Origin: Pseudomonas alkylphenolica
GTDB taxonomy: Bacteria; Pseudomonadota; Gammaproteobacteria; Pseudomonadales; Pseudomonadaceae
Direction: 5' to 3'
DNA: 64,000 nucleotides
Assembly (NCBI RefSeq): GCF_004025535.1
Contig: NZ_QJRG01000039.1
Location: forward strand, 204,050-268,049
In this document: in pieces, positions 16,013-24,985 of the stretch
Layout: each line of letters begins with the position of its first letter
How positions within the stretch are numbered: the first letter of the stretch is position 1
The notes under the pieces: generated by a model
Told to the model about the DNA's origin: nothing
What the model saw: the letters and a program-made list of their open reading frames with translations, nothing else
The model's database searches: none
Program-made: the position numbers and the translations under genes

Positions 16013-18190
16013 TTACAGGCCGTTCTTGGCCTTGAACTCACGACGACGACGATGCAGCACCGGCTCGGTGTAGCCGTTTGGCTGCTTGGCGCCTTCTACC
16101 ACCAGTTCGACGGCTGCCTGGAAGGCAATGTTGCTGTCGAAATCGGGTGCAAGCGGGCGGTACAACGGGTCGTTGGCGTTCTGCTTGTCCACCACCGGCG
16201 CCATGCGCTTGAGGCTTTCCAGCACTTGCGCTTCAGTGACGATGCCATGGCGCAGCCAGTTGGCCAGCAGCTGGGCGGAAATACGCAGGGTGGCGCGGTC
16301 TTCCATCAGGCCGACATCGTTGATGTCCGGCACTTTCGAGCAACCTACGCCCTGGTCGATCCAGCGCACAACGTAGCCGAGGATGCCCTGGGCGTTGTTG
16401 TCCAGCTCGTTGCGTTTTTCTTCGTCCGACCAGTTGGTGTCGGTCGCCAGCGGGATGGTCAGGATGTCGTCCACCGAAGCCGGTGCACGCTTGGCCAATT
16501 CTGCCTGACGGGCGAACACGTCAACCTTGTGGTAGTGCAGCGCATGCAGCGCAGCGGCGGTCGGCGACGGTACCCAGGCGGTGTTGGCGCCTGCCAGCGG
16601 GTGAGCGATTTTCTGCTCGAGCATGTCGGCCATCAGGTCCGGCATGGCCCACATGCCTTTACCGATCTGGGCGCGGCCTTGCAGACCGGTGGCCAGGCCG
16701 ATATCGACGTTGGAGTTTTCGTACGCGCCGATCCACTTCTGGGTCTTCATGGCGCCCTTGCGCACAACGGCGCCGGCTTCCATGGAGGTGTGGATCTCGT
16801 CACCGGTACGGTCGAGGAAGCCGGTGTTGATGAACACCACCCGCTCTTTGGCGGCTTCGATACAGGCCTTGAGGTTGACCGTGGTACGGCGCTCCTCGTC
16901 CATGATGCCGACCTTCAGCGTGTTGCGCTTCATGCCCAGCACGTCTTCGATGCGACCGAACAGCTCGTTGGTGAACGCTGCTTCTTCAGGGCCGTGCATT
17001 TTCGGTTTGACGATGTACACGGAACCGGTGCGGCTGTTCTTGCGGCTGGTGTTGCCGTTGATGTTGTGGATCGCCGCGAGGTTGGTGACCAGGCCGTCGA
17101 GGATGCCCTCGGGCACTTCGTTGCCGTCCTTGTCGAGGATGGCGTCGATGGTCATCAGGTGACCGACGTTACGCACGAACAACAGGGAGCGGCCGTGCAG
17201 GGTGACGGTGCCGCCGTTCGGTGCGCTGTATTCACGGTCCGGGTTCATGGTCCGGGTGAAGGTCTGGCCGCCTTTGCTGACGCTTTCCGACAGGTCGCCC
17301 TTCATCAGGCCGAGCCAGTTGCGGTAGATCACGACCTTGTCATCGGCATCGACAGCGGCAACCGAGTCTTCGCAGTCCATGATGGTGGTCAGGGCGGCTT
17401 CCATCAGCACGTCCTTCACGCCAGCGGCGTCGGTCTGGCCGACCGGGGTGCTGGCATCGATCTGGATTTCGAAGTGCAGGCCGTTGTGCTTGAGCAAAAT
17501 GGCGGTCGGTGCCGAGGCTTCACCGTGGAAACCGATCAGTTGGGCGTCGTCACGCAGGCCGGTGTTGCTGCCGCCTTTGAGGGCGACAACCAGCTTGCCG
17601 CCTTCGATGCGGTAGGCGGTGGAATCAACATGCGAGCCGGCTGCCAGTGGCGCGGACTCGTCAAGGAAGGCACGGGCGAAGGCAATGACCTTGTCGCCGC
17701 GAACCTTGTTGTAGCCTTTGCCTTTTTCCGCGCCACCGGCTTCGCTGATGGCGTCAGTGCCGTACAGGGCATCGTACAGCGAGCCCCAGCGGGCGTTGGA
17801 AGCGTTCAGGGCAAAGCGCGCATTCATCACTGGTACAACCAGTTGCGGGCCGGCCATGCGGGCGATTTCGTCGTCGACGTTTTGCGTCGAGGCCTGGAAG
17901 TCTGCAGCTTCTGGCAGCAGGTAACCGATTTCCTGAAGGAAGGCTTTGTAAGCCGCGGCATCGTGAGCCTGGCCTTTGCGTGCTTGGTGCCAGGCATCGA
18001 TCTGTGCCTGTAGCGCATCACGTTTGGCCAGCAGTGCTTTGTTCTTTGGAGCGAGGTCGTTGATGATCTTCTCTGCCCCCACCCAGAACTGCTCGGCGTT
18101 GACGCCGGTTCCGGGAATGGCTTCGTTGTTCACGAAGTCGAACAGGACTTTGGCGACCTGAAGGCCACCGACTTGAACGTGTTCAGTCAT
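16013..18190 (-). CDS. glcB: malate synthase G
   Basis: A 725-residue cytosolic malate synthase G, condensing glyoxylate with acetyl-CoA to malate in the glyoxylate bypass and glycolate use. The size matches the G isoform (about 720) rather than the shorter A form. Conserved stretches include [15 protein letters not shown], the TMNPDREY loop, [23 protein letters not shown], and the catalytic-base region near [27 protein letters not shown] 18190 has GAGG six bases upstream; the in-frame codon four residues earlier is less likely. It is transcribed alone, with 432 bp upstream and no glyoxylate genes beside it. Confidence 0.97.
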   Translation of the reverse strand: MTEHVQVGGLQVAKVLFDFVNNEAIPGTGVNAEQFWVGAEKIINDLAPKNKALLAKRDALQAQIDAWHQARKGQAHDAAAYKAFLQEIGYLLPEAADFQASTQNVDDEIARMAGPQLVVPVMNARFALNASNARWGSLYDALYGTDAISEAGGAEKGKGYNKVRGDKVIAFARAFLDESAPLAAGSHVDSTAYRIEGGKLVVALKGGSNTGLRDDAQLIGFHGEASAPTAILLKHNGLHFEIQIDASTPVGQTDAAGVKDVLMEAALTTIMDCEDSVAAVDADDKVVIYRNWLGLMKGDLSESVSKGGQTFTRTMNPDREYSAPNGGTVTLHGRSLLFVRNVGHLMTIDAILDKDGNEVPEGILDGLVTNLAAIHNINGNTSRKNSRTGSVYIVKPKMHGPEEAAFTNELFGRIEDVLGMKRNTLKVGIMDEERRTTVNLKACIEAAKERVVFINTGFLDRTGDEIHTSMEAGAVVRKGAMKTQKWIGAYENSNVDIGLATGLQGRAQIGKGMWAMPDLMADMLEQKIAHPLAGANTAWVPSPTAAALHALHYHKVDVFARQAELAKRAPASVDDILTIPLATDTNWSDEEKRNELDNNAQGILGYVVRWIDQGVGCSKVPDINDVGLMEDRATLRISAQLLANWLRHGIVTEAQVLESLKRMAPVVDKQNANDPLYRPLAPDFDSNIAFQAAVELVVEGAKQPNGYTEPVLHRRRREFKAKNGL

Positions 18191-18622
18191 TGCTTGCCTC
18201 ACTCTGCTCAGCTATTGCTCTTCTATTTAAGCCTGACGCGCTTCTCTAAACACGGCACCAGATCATGCCCTAAGGACGGCTGGGTGCAGCCAGCCAGACA
18301 GGCTGGCGAGCGTTTGCGTATTTTCACAGGCGCCTTGGCAGACATCGATTCGACGTTTTGTAGTCCGCGCTGCGGCATACTACATGATGCGCTGCGGTTG
18401 TGAAAATCAGACTAAATACGTCGTTCTGCGACCATTGGGCCACAGAGGGTCACGCTGGGAGACAGTATGTTCTCAAAAAAGTGGCAGATTGTTCCAGATA
18501 AATCTTGAAACAGTACACGATTTGTCTTCAGGCGCTGCTGCGGCAGGTTGCCGCGCCTTGCCTATACTTTCTGCGCGCCCTTTGATTTCAGGGGCCGAAC
18601 CTTAAAAGCAGAGGGTTAGCGT
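18191..18622. other. 432-bp intergenic region between divergent glcB and gcvR
   Basis: No convincing gene was found; the only longer frame (18384-18605, plus) has no recognisable content. A perfect hairpin with arms GCCAGCC and GGCTGGC lies at 18289-18307. A TATACT hexamer at 18563-18568 could be a -10 element for gcvR, but no good -35 partner is visible. Promoters for both glcB and gcvR must lie here. Confidence 0.5.
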
Positions 18623-19141
18623 GTGGATCATCTCGTACTGACAGTAATCGCTCCCGACAAAGCCGGTCAGGTCGAACGTATTGCTGAATGCATTGCCGAG
18701 CACAACGGTAACTGGTTGGAGAGCCGGATGTCGCGTATGGCCGGGCAGTTTGCCGGGATCCTCAAGGTAGCGGTGCCGGCAGAGTCCTACGAAGAGTTGG
18801 TCGGGGCACTGAAAGCCCTGGAAAAACATGAGATTCGCGTGCTGATTGCGCAAAGCGGCATCGAGCCGTCCTGCACCTGGAAGCCGATTGCCATGGAGCT
18901 GGTGGGCAATGATCGTCCGGGTATCGTGCGTGATATCACGCGCTTGTTGGCGGATCAGGGCGTCAATGTCGAACGCCTGACCACCGAGGTACGCCCTGCG
19001 CCCATGAGCAGCGAGCCGCTGTTTCACGCCGATGCGTTACTGGCGATGCCTTTGACGCTGTCTCTCGATGTACTTCAGACCAAGCTTGAAGCCCTGGCCG
19101 ATGACCTGATGGTGGATCTCAAGCTGCGCCCCGAGGATTGA
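18623..19141 (+). CDS. gcvR: ACT-domain regulator, glycine cleavage system repressor GcvR-like
   Basis: A 172-residue protein made of two ACT domains: residues 1-80 (LVLTVIAPDKAGQVERIAECI) and about 90-170 (AMELVGNDRPGIVRDITRLLADQGVNVE). This is the GcvR layout; in E. coli GcvR binds glycine and antagonises GcvA at the glycine-cleavage operon. Both domains keep the D-K/R-x-G ligand-loop motif. It starts with GTG preceded by AGAGGG. It is monocistronic, and no gcv genes are near, so the exact target in Pseudomonas is inferred from family only. Confidence 0.8.
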   Translation: MDHLVLTVIAPDKAGQVERIAECIAEHNGNWLESRMSRMAGQFAGILKVAVPAESYEELVGALKALEKHEIRVLIAQSGIEPSCTWKPIAMELVGNDRPGIVRDITRLLADQGVNVERLTTEVRPAPMSSEPLFHADALLAMPLTLSLDVLQTKLEALADDLMVDLKLRPED

Positions 19142-19178
19142 TTCAGTGCGCAGTGATCACGTGGGGTTATCCCGGTTT

Positions 19179-19212
19179 CACGGGGATGGCCCTGTGGATA
19201 ACCTGGGGGGAT
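19179..19212 (+). repeat. imperfect 34-bp direct repeat with DnaA-box-like core, copy 1
   Basis: This copy shares 28 of 34 bases with 19292-19325. Both contain TGTGGATAACCT, whose first nine bases are the complement of the DnaA box TTATCCACA. In this copy GGATAACC (19196-19203) can also pair with GGTTATCC (19165-19172) to make a hairpin. It sits between convergent gcvR and rarD. Confidence 0.65.
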
Positions 19213-19291
19213 CGTTCGCCAGCCCAGTCACGGCGGGCGTTTGCGTCATTTGAGCAAAAAACCACCAATAATCAGTGGCTTGTGCACAAAG

Positions 19292-19325
19292 CACGGGGAT
19301 GAGGGTGTGGATAACCTTGGGAGAT
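19292..19325 (+). repeat. imperfect 34-bp direct repeat with DnaA-box-like core, copy 2
   Basis: The second copy starts 113 bp after the first. It is identical at positions 1-10 (CACGGGGATG) and in the TGTGGATAACCT core. A perfect palindrome TTGTGCACAA lies between the copies at 19280-19289. No gene lies in this 236-bp gap. Confidence 0.65.
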
Positions 19326-19377
19326 GTTGCTACAGGCCATGATTTACGTGGCCTGTAGCAGTTTGTGCGTTTTTTGA

Positions 19378-20265
19378 TCAGCTGCGCCGGCGCAAGCTCA
19401 GCCAGGCATCGACGCTGTAAAGCGCCAGGCCCGCCCAGATAAACATGAACGCAACCAGTGTGCTGCTCGACAGGTGCTCGCCAAATAGCAGCACTGCCTG
19501 CAGCAGCACCAGGGTCGGCGCCAGGTACTGCAGAAAGCCCAAGGTGGTGTAGGGCAGGTGCCTTGCGGCAGCGTTGAAGCACACCAGCGGCACCAGCGTT
19601 ACCGGTCCTGCGGCAATCAGCCAGAGTGCCTCGCTGCTGGTATAGAATCCCGGTTGGGCACTGGCCGCCAGCGGGTTGAGCAGCAGCCAGCCGATGGCCA
19701 ACGGCACCAGCATCCAGGTTTCCACTACAAGCCCCGGCAAGGCGGCGACGGGCGCCTGTTTGCGGATCAGGCCGTAGAAGCCGAAGCTCAGCGCCAATAC
19801 CAGTGACACCCAGGGCAGGGTCCCCACTTGCCAGACCTGTTGCAGTACGCCGACCGTGGCAAGGCCTACCGCCAGCCATTGCAGTCGCCGCAGGCGCTCG
19901 CCCAGCAACAGCATGCCGAGCAAAACGTTGATCAACGGGTTGATGTAGTAGCCGAGGCTAGCCTCGAGCATGCGGCCGTTGTTCACCGACCAGACGTAGG
20001 TCAGCCAGTTACCGGCGATCAGTGAGCCACTGAGCGCCAGCACCGCCAGTCGCTTCGGGTTCTCGCGCAACTCGCGCCACCAGCCGGGGTGTTTCCACAC
20101 CAGCAGCAGAAACGAGCCGAACAAGGCCGACCACAACACCCGGTGGACGATGATTTCGACGGAAGGAACGCTTTGCAGCGCTTTGAAGTAGAGCGGGAAT
20201 AAACCCCAGATGATGTAGGCGCTCAGGCCCAATATGTACCCGCGGCGCGGGTTGGCGGCGTGCAT
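19378..20265 (-). CDS. rarD: EamA/DMT-family transporter RarD
   Basis: A 295-residue inner-membrane protein with about ten TM helices in two EamA repeats. The N-terminal signature GYILGLSAYIIWGLFPLYFKALQSVPSVEIIVHRVLWS and the middle LTYVWSVNNGRMLEASLGYYINPLINVLLG are the RarD (2A78) hallmark. RarD proteins are drug/metabolite transporters first tied to chloramphenicol resistance; their natural substrate is not settled. ATG 20265 starts the family-typical N-terminus. The next gene downstream on the same strand is srkA's neighbour phoX-srkA unit, so rarD is likely the last or a separate transcript. Confidence 0.9.
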   Translation of the reverse strand: MHAANPRRGYILGLSAYIIWGLFPLYFKALQSVPSVEIIVHRVLWSALFGSFLLLVWKHPGWWRELRENPKRLAVLALSGSLIAGNWLTYVWSVNNGRMLEASLGYYINPLINVLLGMLLLGERLRRLQWLAVGLATVGVLQQVWQVGTLPWVSLVLALSFGFYGLIRKQAPVAALPGLVVETWMLVPLAIGWLLLNPLAASAQPGFYTSSEALWLIAAGPVTLVPLVCFNAAARHLPYTTLGFLQYLAPTLVLLQAVLLFGEHLSSSTLVAFMFIWAGLALYSVDAWLSLRRRS

Positions 20266-20328
20266 GCAGATTCCTTGCTTAGGCAGCTATCTAAAAGCAC
20301 CGCTATTGTAGACAGACTCGCGCCCGCT

Positions 20329-21303
20329 TCAGAACAATTTCAGCGGTTCTTCATCCAGCGCTGCCATCTGTTCGCGCAAGGCGAGGATCTGGTCGCCCCA
20401 ATAGCGCTCCTGGCCAAACCAGGGGAAGCTGCGTGGAAAGGCCGGATCGTCCCAGCGGCGTGCCAGCCAGGCGCTGTAGTGCAACAGGCGCAGGGCGCGT
20501 AGGGGCTCGATCAGGGCCAGTTCACGCGGATCGAAATCGTGGAACTCGTTGTAGCCGTCCATCAGTTCGGCCAGCTGGCCCAGGCGTTCATGACGGTCGC
20601 CGGCAAGCATCATCCACAGGTCCTGGACCGCCGGGCCCATGCGGCAGTCGTCGAGGTCGACGATGTGGAAGATTTCATCGCGGCACATCATGTTGCCGGG
20701 GTGGCAGTCGCCATGCAGGCGGATGGTTTTGTGCCGGGTGTCGGCGTAAATGGCTTCTACCCGCTTGAGCAGATCACGGGCCACTGATTCAAACGCCGGC
20801 AGCAGGCTTTTCGGTACGAAATTGCCTTCAAGCAGCGTGGCCAGCGAAGCATGGCCGAAGTTATCCACTGCCAAGGCTTCCCGGTGTTCGAAAGGGCGGG
20901 TAGCGCCGACCGCATGCAGGCGGCCGAGCAACTGGCCAAGGCGATAAAGCTGGTCCAGGTTGCCCGGCTCCGGAGCGCGACCACCGCGACGGGGGAACAG
21001 CGTGAAGCGAAAGCCGCTGTGTTCGAACAGGGTTTCGCCATTGTGGATAAGTGGCGCCACCACGGGCACTTCGCAGTCGGCCAGTTCGGCGGTGAAGCTG
21101 TGTTCTTCAAGAATTGCCGCATCAGTCCAGCGGTCGGGGCGATAGAACTTGGCAATCAGCGGTTCAGCCCCTTCGATGCCTACCTGATAGACACGGTTCT
21201 CGTAGCTGTTGAGTGCGAGCACGCGGGCATCGCTGAGAAAGCCGATGCTCTCCACAGCGTCGAGGACCAGGTCGGGGGTGAGGGTTTCGAAGGGGTGCGA
21301 CAT
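20329..21303 (-). CDS. srkA: stress-response serine/threonine protein kinase SrkA (YihE/RdoA)
   Basis: A 324-residue soluble kinase of the SrkA/YihE family, related to choline/aminoglycoside phosphotransferases. Motifs: SYENRVYQVG nucleotide loop, LIAKFYRP (ATP lysine), RLHGDCHPGNMM catalytic loop with Asp and Asn, and FHIVDLDDCRMGP metal-binding DxD. E. coli SrkA counters stress-induced death and the Cpx/MazEF response. ATG 21303 gives the family N-terminus MSHPFETLTP and has GGAG seven bases upstream; a 17-residue longer frame was rejected. It lies 65 bp downstream of phoX on the same strand and may be read through from it. Confidence 0.9.
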   Translation of the reverse strand: MSHPFETLTPDLVLDAVESIGFLSDARVLALNSYENRVYQVGIEGAEPLIAKFYRPDRWTDAAILEEHSFTAELADCEVPVVAPLIHNGETLFEHSGFRFTLFPRRGGRAPEPGNLDQLYRLGQLLGRLHAVGATRPFEHREALAVDNFGHASLATLLEGNFVPKSLLPAFESVARDLLKRVEAIYADTRHKTIRLHGDCHPGNMMCRDEIFHIVDLDDCRMGPAVQDLWMMLAGDRHERLGQLAELMDGYNEFHDFDPRELALIEPLRALRLLHYSAWLARRWDDPAFPRSFPWFGQERYWGDQILALREQMAALDEEPLKLF

Positions 21304-21368
21304 GTCAGCTCCAGCTGTGCGGTTCCCTGCATGGTACCGCACATCGTCACACACCTGTGGGCGCGAGC

Positions 21369-23270
21369 TCAGGTGCCAACGATCCCGCCATCTTCCCGAC
21401 TGATCGCCATTACCGAAGAGCGTGGCTTGCCGTTGGGCAGGTGCTCCGGGAAGGTCGAGCCGCCGGTTTCCCCGGGGTGCTGGATTCCTACGAACAAGGT
21501 GCGGTGGTCCGGTGCGAAGGCAATGCCGGTCACTTCGCAGGCCACCGGCCCGACCATAAAGCGACGGATCTCGCCACTGGCCGGGTCGGCACAGAGCATC
21601 TGGTTGTTGCCCATACCGGCGAAATCGCCGGCATTGCTGTAGTCGCCGTCAGTGAGGATCCACAAGCGGCCGTCGGCATCGAAGCCCAATCCGTCCGGGC
21701 TGTTGAACATGTTCTGTGCGGTGACGTTGCTGGAGCCACCCTTGGCATCGCCCGGGTGCGCCGCCGGGTTGCCGGCAACCACGAACAAATCCCAGTCGAA
21801 GCTCATGGCGCCGTGGTCATCAGCGCTCTCGCGCCAGCGCAGAATCTGCCCGTAGAGGTTTTTCTCGCGCGGGTTCGGGCCGCCGGCGGGCTGGCCCGGT
21901 TCGCCGCGTTTGACGTTGTTGGTCAGGGTGCAATAGACCTGGCCATCTTTAGGGCTGACGACGATCCACTCCGGGCGGTCCATGCGTGTTGCCGCCACCT
22001 GGCTGGCCGCCAGGCGGGCATGGATCAGAACCTGGGCCTGGCTGGCAAAACCATTGGCGGCAATCAGGCCATTCTTGCCATGGGTCAGCTCCAGCCACTG
22101 ACCTTTGCCGCGCGGGTGATCGGCGTGCTGATCGCCCTCGTCAAAGCGCGCTACATACAATGTGCCGTGGTCGAGCAGGCTGCGGTTGGCGCTGGGGTTC
22201 TTGTGGTCGATGGGATCGCGGCTGATGAACTTGTAGATGAACTCTCCGCGCTCATCGTCGCCCATGTACACCACGGCGCGGCCATCGCGGGTTTCGCCGA
22301 GGGCAGCGTTTTCGTGTTTGAAGCGGCCCAGGGCGGTCCGCTTGATCGGCGTCGAGTCCGGGTTGAACGGGTCGATTTCCACCACCCAGCCATGGCGGTT
22401 CAGCTCGTTGGGGTTCTTTGCCAGGTCGAAACGCGGGTCGTGCGGGTGCCAGCCGATTTCCTTGCTGCTGACCGAGGCCCCGTAGCGCTTCTGCCCGGCG
22501 TCAAATGCCTGTTCGGGGTTGGTGCTGCCAAAGCAGTCGGTAAAGTTTTCTTCGCAGGTCAGGTAGGTGCCCCAGGGCGTCTTGCCGTTGGCGCAGTTCT
22601 GGAAGGTTCCCAGCACCTTGCGTCCGCTGTTGTCGGCCGCCGTCCTCAGCAGGGCATCGCCAGCCGCCGGGCCACTGACGCGGATCGGCGTGTTGCCATG
22701 GATGCGGCGGTTGTAGGGGGAGCCCTGGACGAACTGCCACTGGCCGTTGCTGCGTTTGACCTCAATGACCGAAACACCTTCGGCGGCCTGGGCCTTGTGC
22801 ACCTCTTCAGCCGATGTCGGCTGGCCACCGTGGGCATACAGGTAGCGGTAGTTGGTGTACTCGTTGTTAATGGCCATCAACGCCCGGTTGTCATCCTCCG
22901 GGAAGGGGAACAGGCTCATGCCATCGTTGTTGTCACCGAACTGCAGCTCCTGGGCCTGGGCGCTACCGTTGCCCGAGGCGTCGAATGCCGGCGCATTGTT
23001 ATGCAGCGGTTGGCCCCAGCTGATCAGTACCGAGGCCTTGTAGCCCGGTGGCAGGCTGATGCTGTCGGTGGTTGCCGCAGGGATGCCGGTGAAGCCAAGC
23101 AGGTTGCTGTTGGCGGCGCTGAGGCTCGCAGCCATGACGCTGCGGCTGAGCAGGTTGCCCCCGAGAAACAGCGCGGCGCCGCACAGGGCACCCGCGCCGA
23201 TAAAACGACGGCGACTCAGGCTGACGAGGTGTTCCAGGTCGGTTTGCTGGTGTTCTTCTAATAGGTGCAT
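21369..23270 (-). CDS. phoX: PhoX-type alkaline phosphatase (DUF839), Tat-exported
   Basis: A 633-residue periplasmic enzyme of the PhoX family, a calcium/iron-dependent alkaline phosphatase that frees phosphate from organic esters. The Tat signal SRRRFIG with a following hydrophobic segment (GAGALCGAALFLGGNLL) is at residues 19-40. The beta-propeller body has FPEDDNRALMAINNEYTNY, GTYLTCEENFTDCFG (family Cys and Glu residues), GEFIYKFISRD, and the C-terminal CEVTGIAFAPDHRTLFVGIQHPGE. ATG 23270 is well placed before the Tat motif. Upstream, CCGTCATGACC on the minus strand (about 23300-23325) is a weak Pho-box-like match, so PhoB control is suspected but not shown. Confidence 0.9.
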   Translation of the reverse strand: MHLLEEHQQTDLEHLVSLSRRRFIGAGALCGAALFLGGNLLSRSVMAASLSAANSNLLGFTGIPAATTDSISLPPGYKASVLISWGQPLHNNAPAFDASGNGSAQAQELQFGDNNDGMSLFPFPEDDNRALMAINNEYTNYRYLYAHGGQPTSAEEVHKAQAAEGVSVIEVKRSNGQWQFVQGSPYNRRIHGNTPIRVSGPAAGDALLRTAADNSGRKVLGTFQNCANGKTPWGTYLTCEENFTDCFGSTNPEQAFDAGQKRYGASVSSKEIGWHPHDPRFDLAKNPNELNRHGWVVEIDPFNPDSTPIKRTALGRFKHENAALGETRDGRAVVYMGDDERGEFIYKFISRDPIDHKNPSANRSLLDHGTLYVARFDEGDQHADHPRGKGQWLELTHGKNGLIAANGFASQAQVLIHARLAASQVAATRMDRPEWIVVSPKDGQVYCTLTNNVKRGEPGQPAGGPNPREKNLYGQILRWRESADDHGAMSFDWDLFVVAGNPAAHPGDAKGGSSNVTAQNMFNSPDGLGFDADGRLWILTDGDYSNAGDFAGMGNNQMLCADPASGEIRRFMVGPVACEVTGIAFAPDHRTLFVGIQHPGETGGSTFPEHLPNGKPRSSVMAISREDGGIVGT

Positions 23271-23333
23271 GACAGGCTTCCTGCGGTTTTGCCAGTCACC
23301 TTAGTCAGCGGTCATGACGGTTTTGTGTCCGTT

Positions 23334-24098
23334 TTATAAAGGCGTGCCGATAAGCACATAGGACGGCTGGAATTGAACGCGCAGGGCACTTCCCGCAACC
23401 ACGCCATGGGCACTTAGCCAGGCAGGTTCGGCAAAGGTGCACAGGGTTTGCCCATTGCTCAGGGTCAGCCGTACTTCTGTGGGGCCGAGCGGTTCTTCCA
23501 GCAGTTCTTCGACGTTCGCCAGCAGGCAATTGAAGCCTTCATGTGGCAGCTCCTGCGGGCCCAGCAGGGTCACCCAACCGGCTTTGATCAGGGCCACCAC
23601 CGTCGTGCCCGGGGTAAGCTCCAGGCGCTGGGTGCTGTCGCGGGTGATCAGGGCATCGATGCTGAGGTCGCCAGCCAGGGCCAGGCGAATGCGGTCGTAA
23701 TGCCCTTCGGGCTCGATGGCGCTGACTTCACCGTGCAGCTGGTTGCGGGCACTGGTGCGCAGCATCAGGCGACCGAGCAGGTCGAGATCACTGGCGTCTT
23801 CGGCAGCTTCCAGAATCTGTGCCTGCAGAGCTTGCAGGCGCTGATACAGGCGCAGAACCCGCAGGCCTTCCGGCGACAGCTTCGCGCCGCCGCCACCCCG
23901 ACCGCCGACACTGCGCTCCACCAGCGGGCTGGCCGCCAGGTTGTTGAGTTCGTCAATCGCATCCCAGGCGGCCTTGTAGCTCATGCCGGCGCTTTTCGCC
24001 GCACGGGTGATCGAGCCTTGTTCGGCAATGTGCTGCAGCAGGGCAATGCGCTGGGGGCGGCGGACAATGTGTTGGGTGAGCAGGGCTGGCAAGGACAT
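23334..24098 (-). CDS. modE: molybdate-responsive transcriptional regulator ModE
   Basis: A 254-residue regulator with the ModE layout. The N-terminal winged helix (about 10-110) contains GSITRAAKSAGMSYKAAWDAIDELN, followed by the glycine-rich GGRGGGGAKL wing typical of ModE. Two TOBE/Mop molybdate-binding domains follow (about 120-185 and 190-254, with SARNQLHGEVSAIEPEGHYDRI and GPTEVRLTLSNGQTLCTF). On binding molybdate it represses the modABC importer genes. ATG 24098 (MSLPALL) was chosen over a 21-residue longer frame. No modABC genes are within the window, so it is detached from its usual target. A comF gene lies just upstream on the same strand. Confidence 0.9.
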   Translation of the reverse strand: MSLPALLTQHIVRRPQRIALLQHIAEQGSITRAAKSAGMSYKAAWDAIDELNNLAASPLVERSVGGRGGGGAKLSPEGLRVLRLYQRLQALQAQILEAAEDASDLDLLGRLMLRTSARNQLHGEVSAIEPEGHYDRIRLALAGDLSIDALITRDSTQRLELTPGTTVVALIKAGWVTLLGPQELPHEGFNCLLANVEELLEEPLGPTEVRLTLSNGQTLCTFAEPAWLSAHGVVAGSALRVQFQPSYVLIGTPL

Positions 24099-24157
24099 GT
24101 GCGGGCACGGGCTTGAGAAAGTATCTGCGACGAAAGTGCCCGCACCCTGGCACCAAG

Positions 24158-24895
24158 TCAAGCGCTGCCGGGCTTGGCGGTACGCGCCAGGCAGTAGACA
24201 TCAACACGCCGCGCTCCGGCTTTGAGCAGCAGGCTGGCCAGGGCCTGGGCGGTAGCGCCGGTAGTCAGCACGTCATCGACCAGCGCGACGTGGCGCCCCT
24301 GCAGTGGGGCGCTATCGGCCACGCAGAACGCTTGGCTCAGGTTGCGTTTGCGCGACTTGGCGCTGAGCCCCTGTTGTGCGGGCGTCTCGAGCACACGCTG
24401 GAGCACGTGATCGTTACAGGCGATGCCGATCTGCGCAGCCAGCCAATGGGCGAGCATGGCCGCCTGGTTATACCCGCGCTGACGCAAGCGTCGGCGGCTC
24501 AGGGGCACAGGCAGGAGCAGCGTCGGCCGAGGCAAGCCGTCGCCGTAGCGGTGGCTGAGCCAGCGCCCGAGCAAGGTTGCCAGCAAGCGCCCCAGCGGCC
24601 AGTGGCTGTTGTACTTGAACCGGCTGATCAGCGTGTCCAGCGGAAAGCCGTAGTGCCAGGGTGCTTCGACGCAGTAGAAGGCAGGAGGGCGGCGACGGCA
24701 CGGCGCACAGGTCAGGCCCTGCATCGGCAACGGCAGGGCACAGACCTGACAGCCGTCCTGCAGCCAGGGCAGTTCGGTTTCGCAGGGTACGCACAGCGGA
24801 TAAGGCTGTTCTGCTTTCTCATCACAGAGCAAACATGCGTGGCTATTATTTAGCCAGTTGTAAACCATGCTTTTGAGTGGTGGTTGACAGCGCAT
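24158..24895 (-). CDS. ComF-family phosphoribosyltransferase-like protein
   Basis: A 245-residue ComF family protein. The N-terminal part carries a zinc-finger-like set (CLLCDEKAEQPYPLCVPCE, then CQVC and CAPC), and the C-terminal part is a type I phosphoribosyltransferase fold with the PRPP loop VALVDDVLTTGATAQAL and the RGYNQAAMLA element. ComF proteins take part in DNA uptake in competent bacteria; in Pseudomonas the gene is conserved next to bioB and its role is unclear. ATG 24895 has AAGGAA seven bases upstream; a second ATG nine codons in lacks a ribosome site. It is divergent from the bio operon with a 90-bp gap. Confidence 0.88.
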   Translation of the reverse strand: MRCQPPLKSMVYNWLNNSHACLLCDEKAEQPYPLCVPCETELPWLQDGCQVCALPLPMQGLTCAPCRRRPPAFYCVEAPWHYGFPLDTLISRFKYNSHWPLGRLLATLLGRWLSHRYGDGLPRPTLLLPVPLSRRRLRQRGYNQAAMLAHWLAAQIGIACNDHVLQRVLETPAQQGLSAKSRKRNLSQAFCVADSAPLQGRHVALVDDVLTTGATAQALASLLLKAGARRVDVYCLARTAKPGSA

Positions 24896-24912
24896 CGGGC
24901 TTCCTTAACTAT
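24884..24912 (+). promoter_or_regulatory. candidate sigma70 promoter for the bio operon
   Basis: A consensus -35 TTGACA (24884-24889) with a 17-bp spacer leads to AACTAT (24907-24912), a poor -10. It overlaps the comF start codon, so the two divergent genes could share control here. No BirA-like operator was recognised. Confidence 0.35.
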
Positions 24913-24985
24913 GCGAGCTATCCGTGATGCGCTGGCGGGCATTCCTGTCCCGGCGCCAGACAAAGCCTAAAACAAGGAACCGCCG

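Noticed and set aside
16052..18013. 653-codon plus-strand frame opposite glcB
   Set aside because: Antisense shadow; malate synthase motifs are continuous on the minus strand.
18384..18605. 73-codon frame in the glcB-gcvR gap
   Set aside because: No ribosome site or family likeness and a composition unlike neighbouring proteins.
19179..19325. Replication origin
   Set aside because: Two DnaA-like boxes are too few, no AT-rich unwinding region is present, and no dnaA, dnaN or gyrB genes are near.
21357..23261. 634-codon plus-strand frame opposite phoX
   Set aside because: Antisense shadow; the minus strand has a Tat signal and PhoX motifs.
23300..23325. Pho box upstream of phoX
   Set aside because: Only one half (CCGTCAT) fits well and the second half is poor; mentioned with the gene but not listed as a site.
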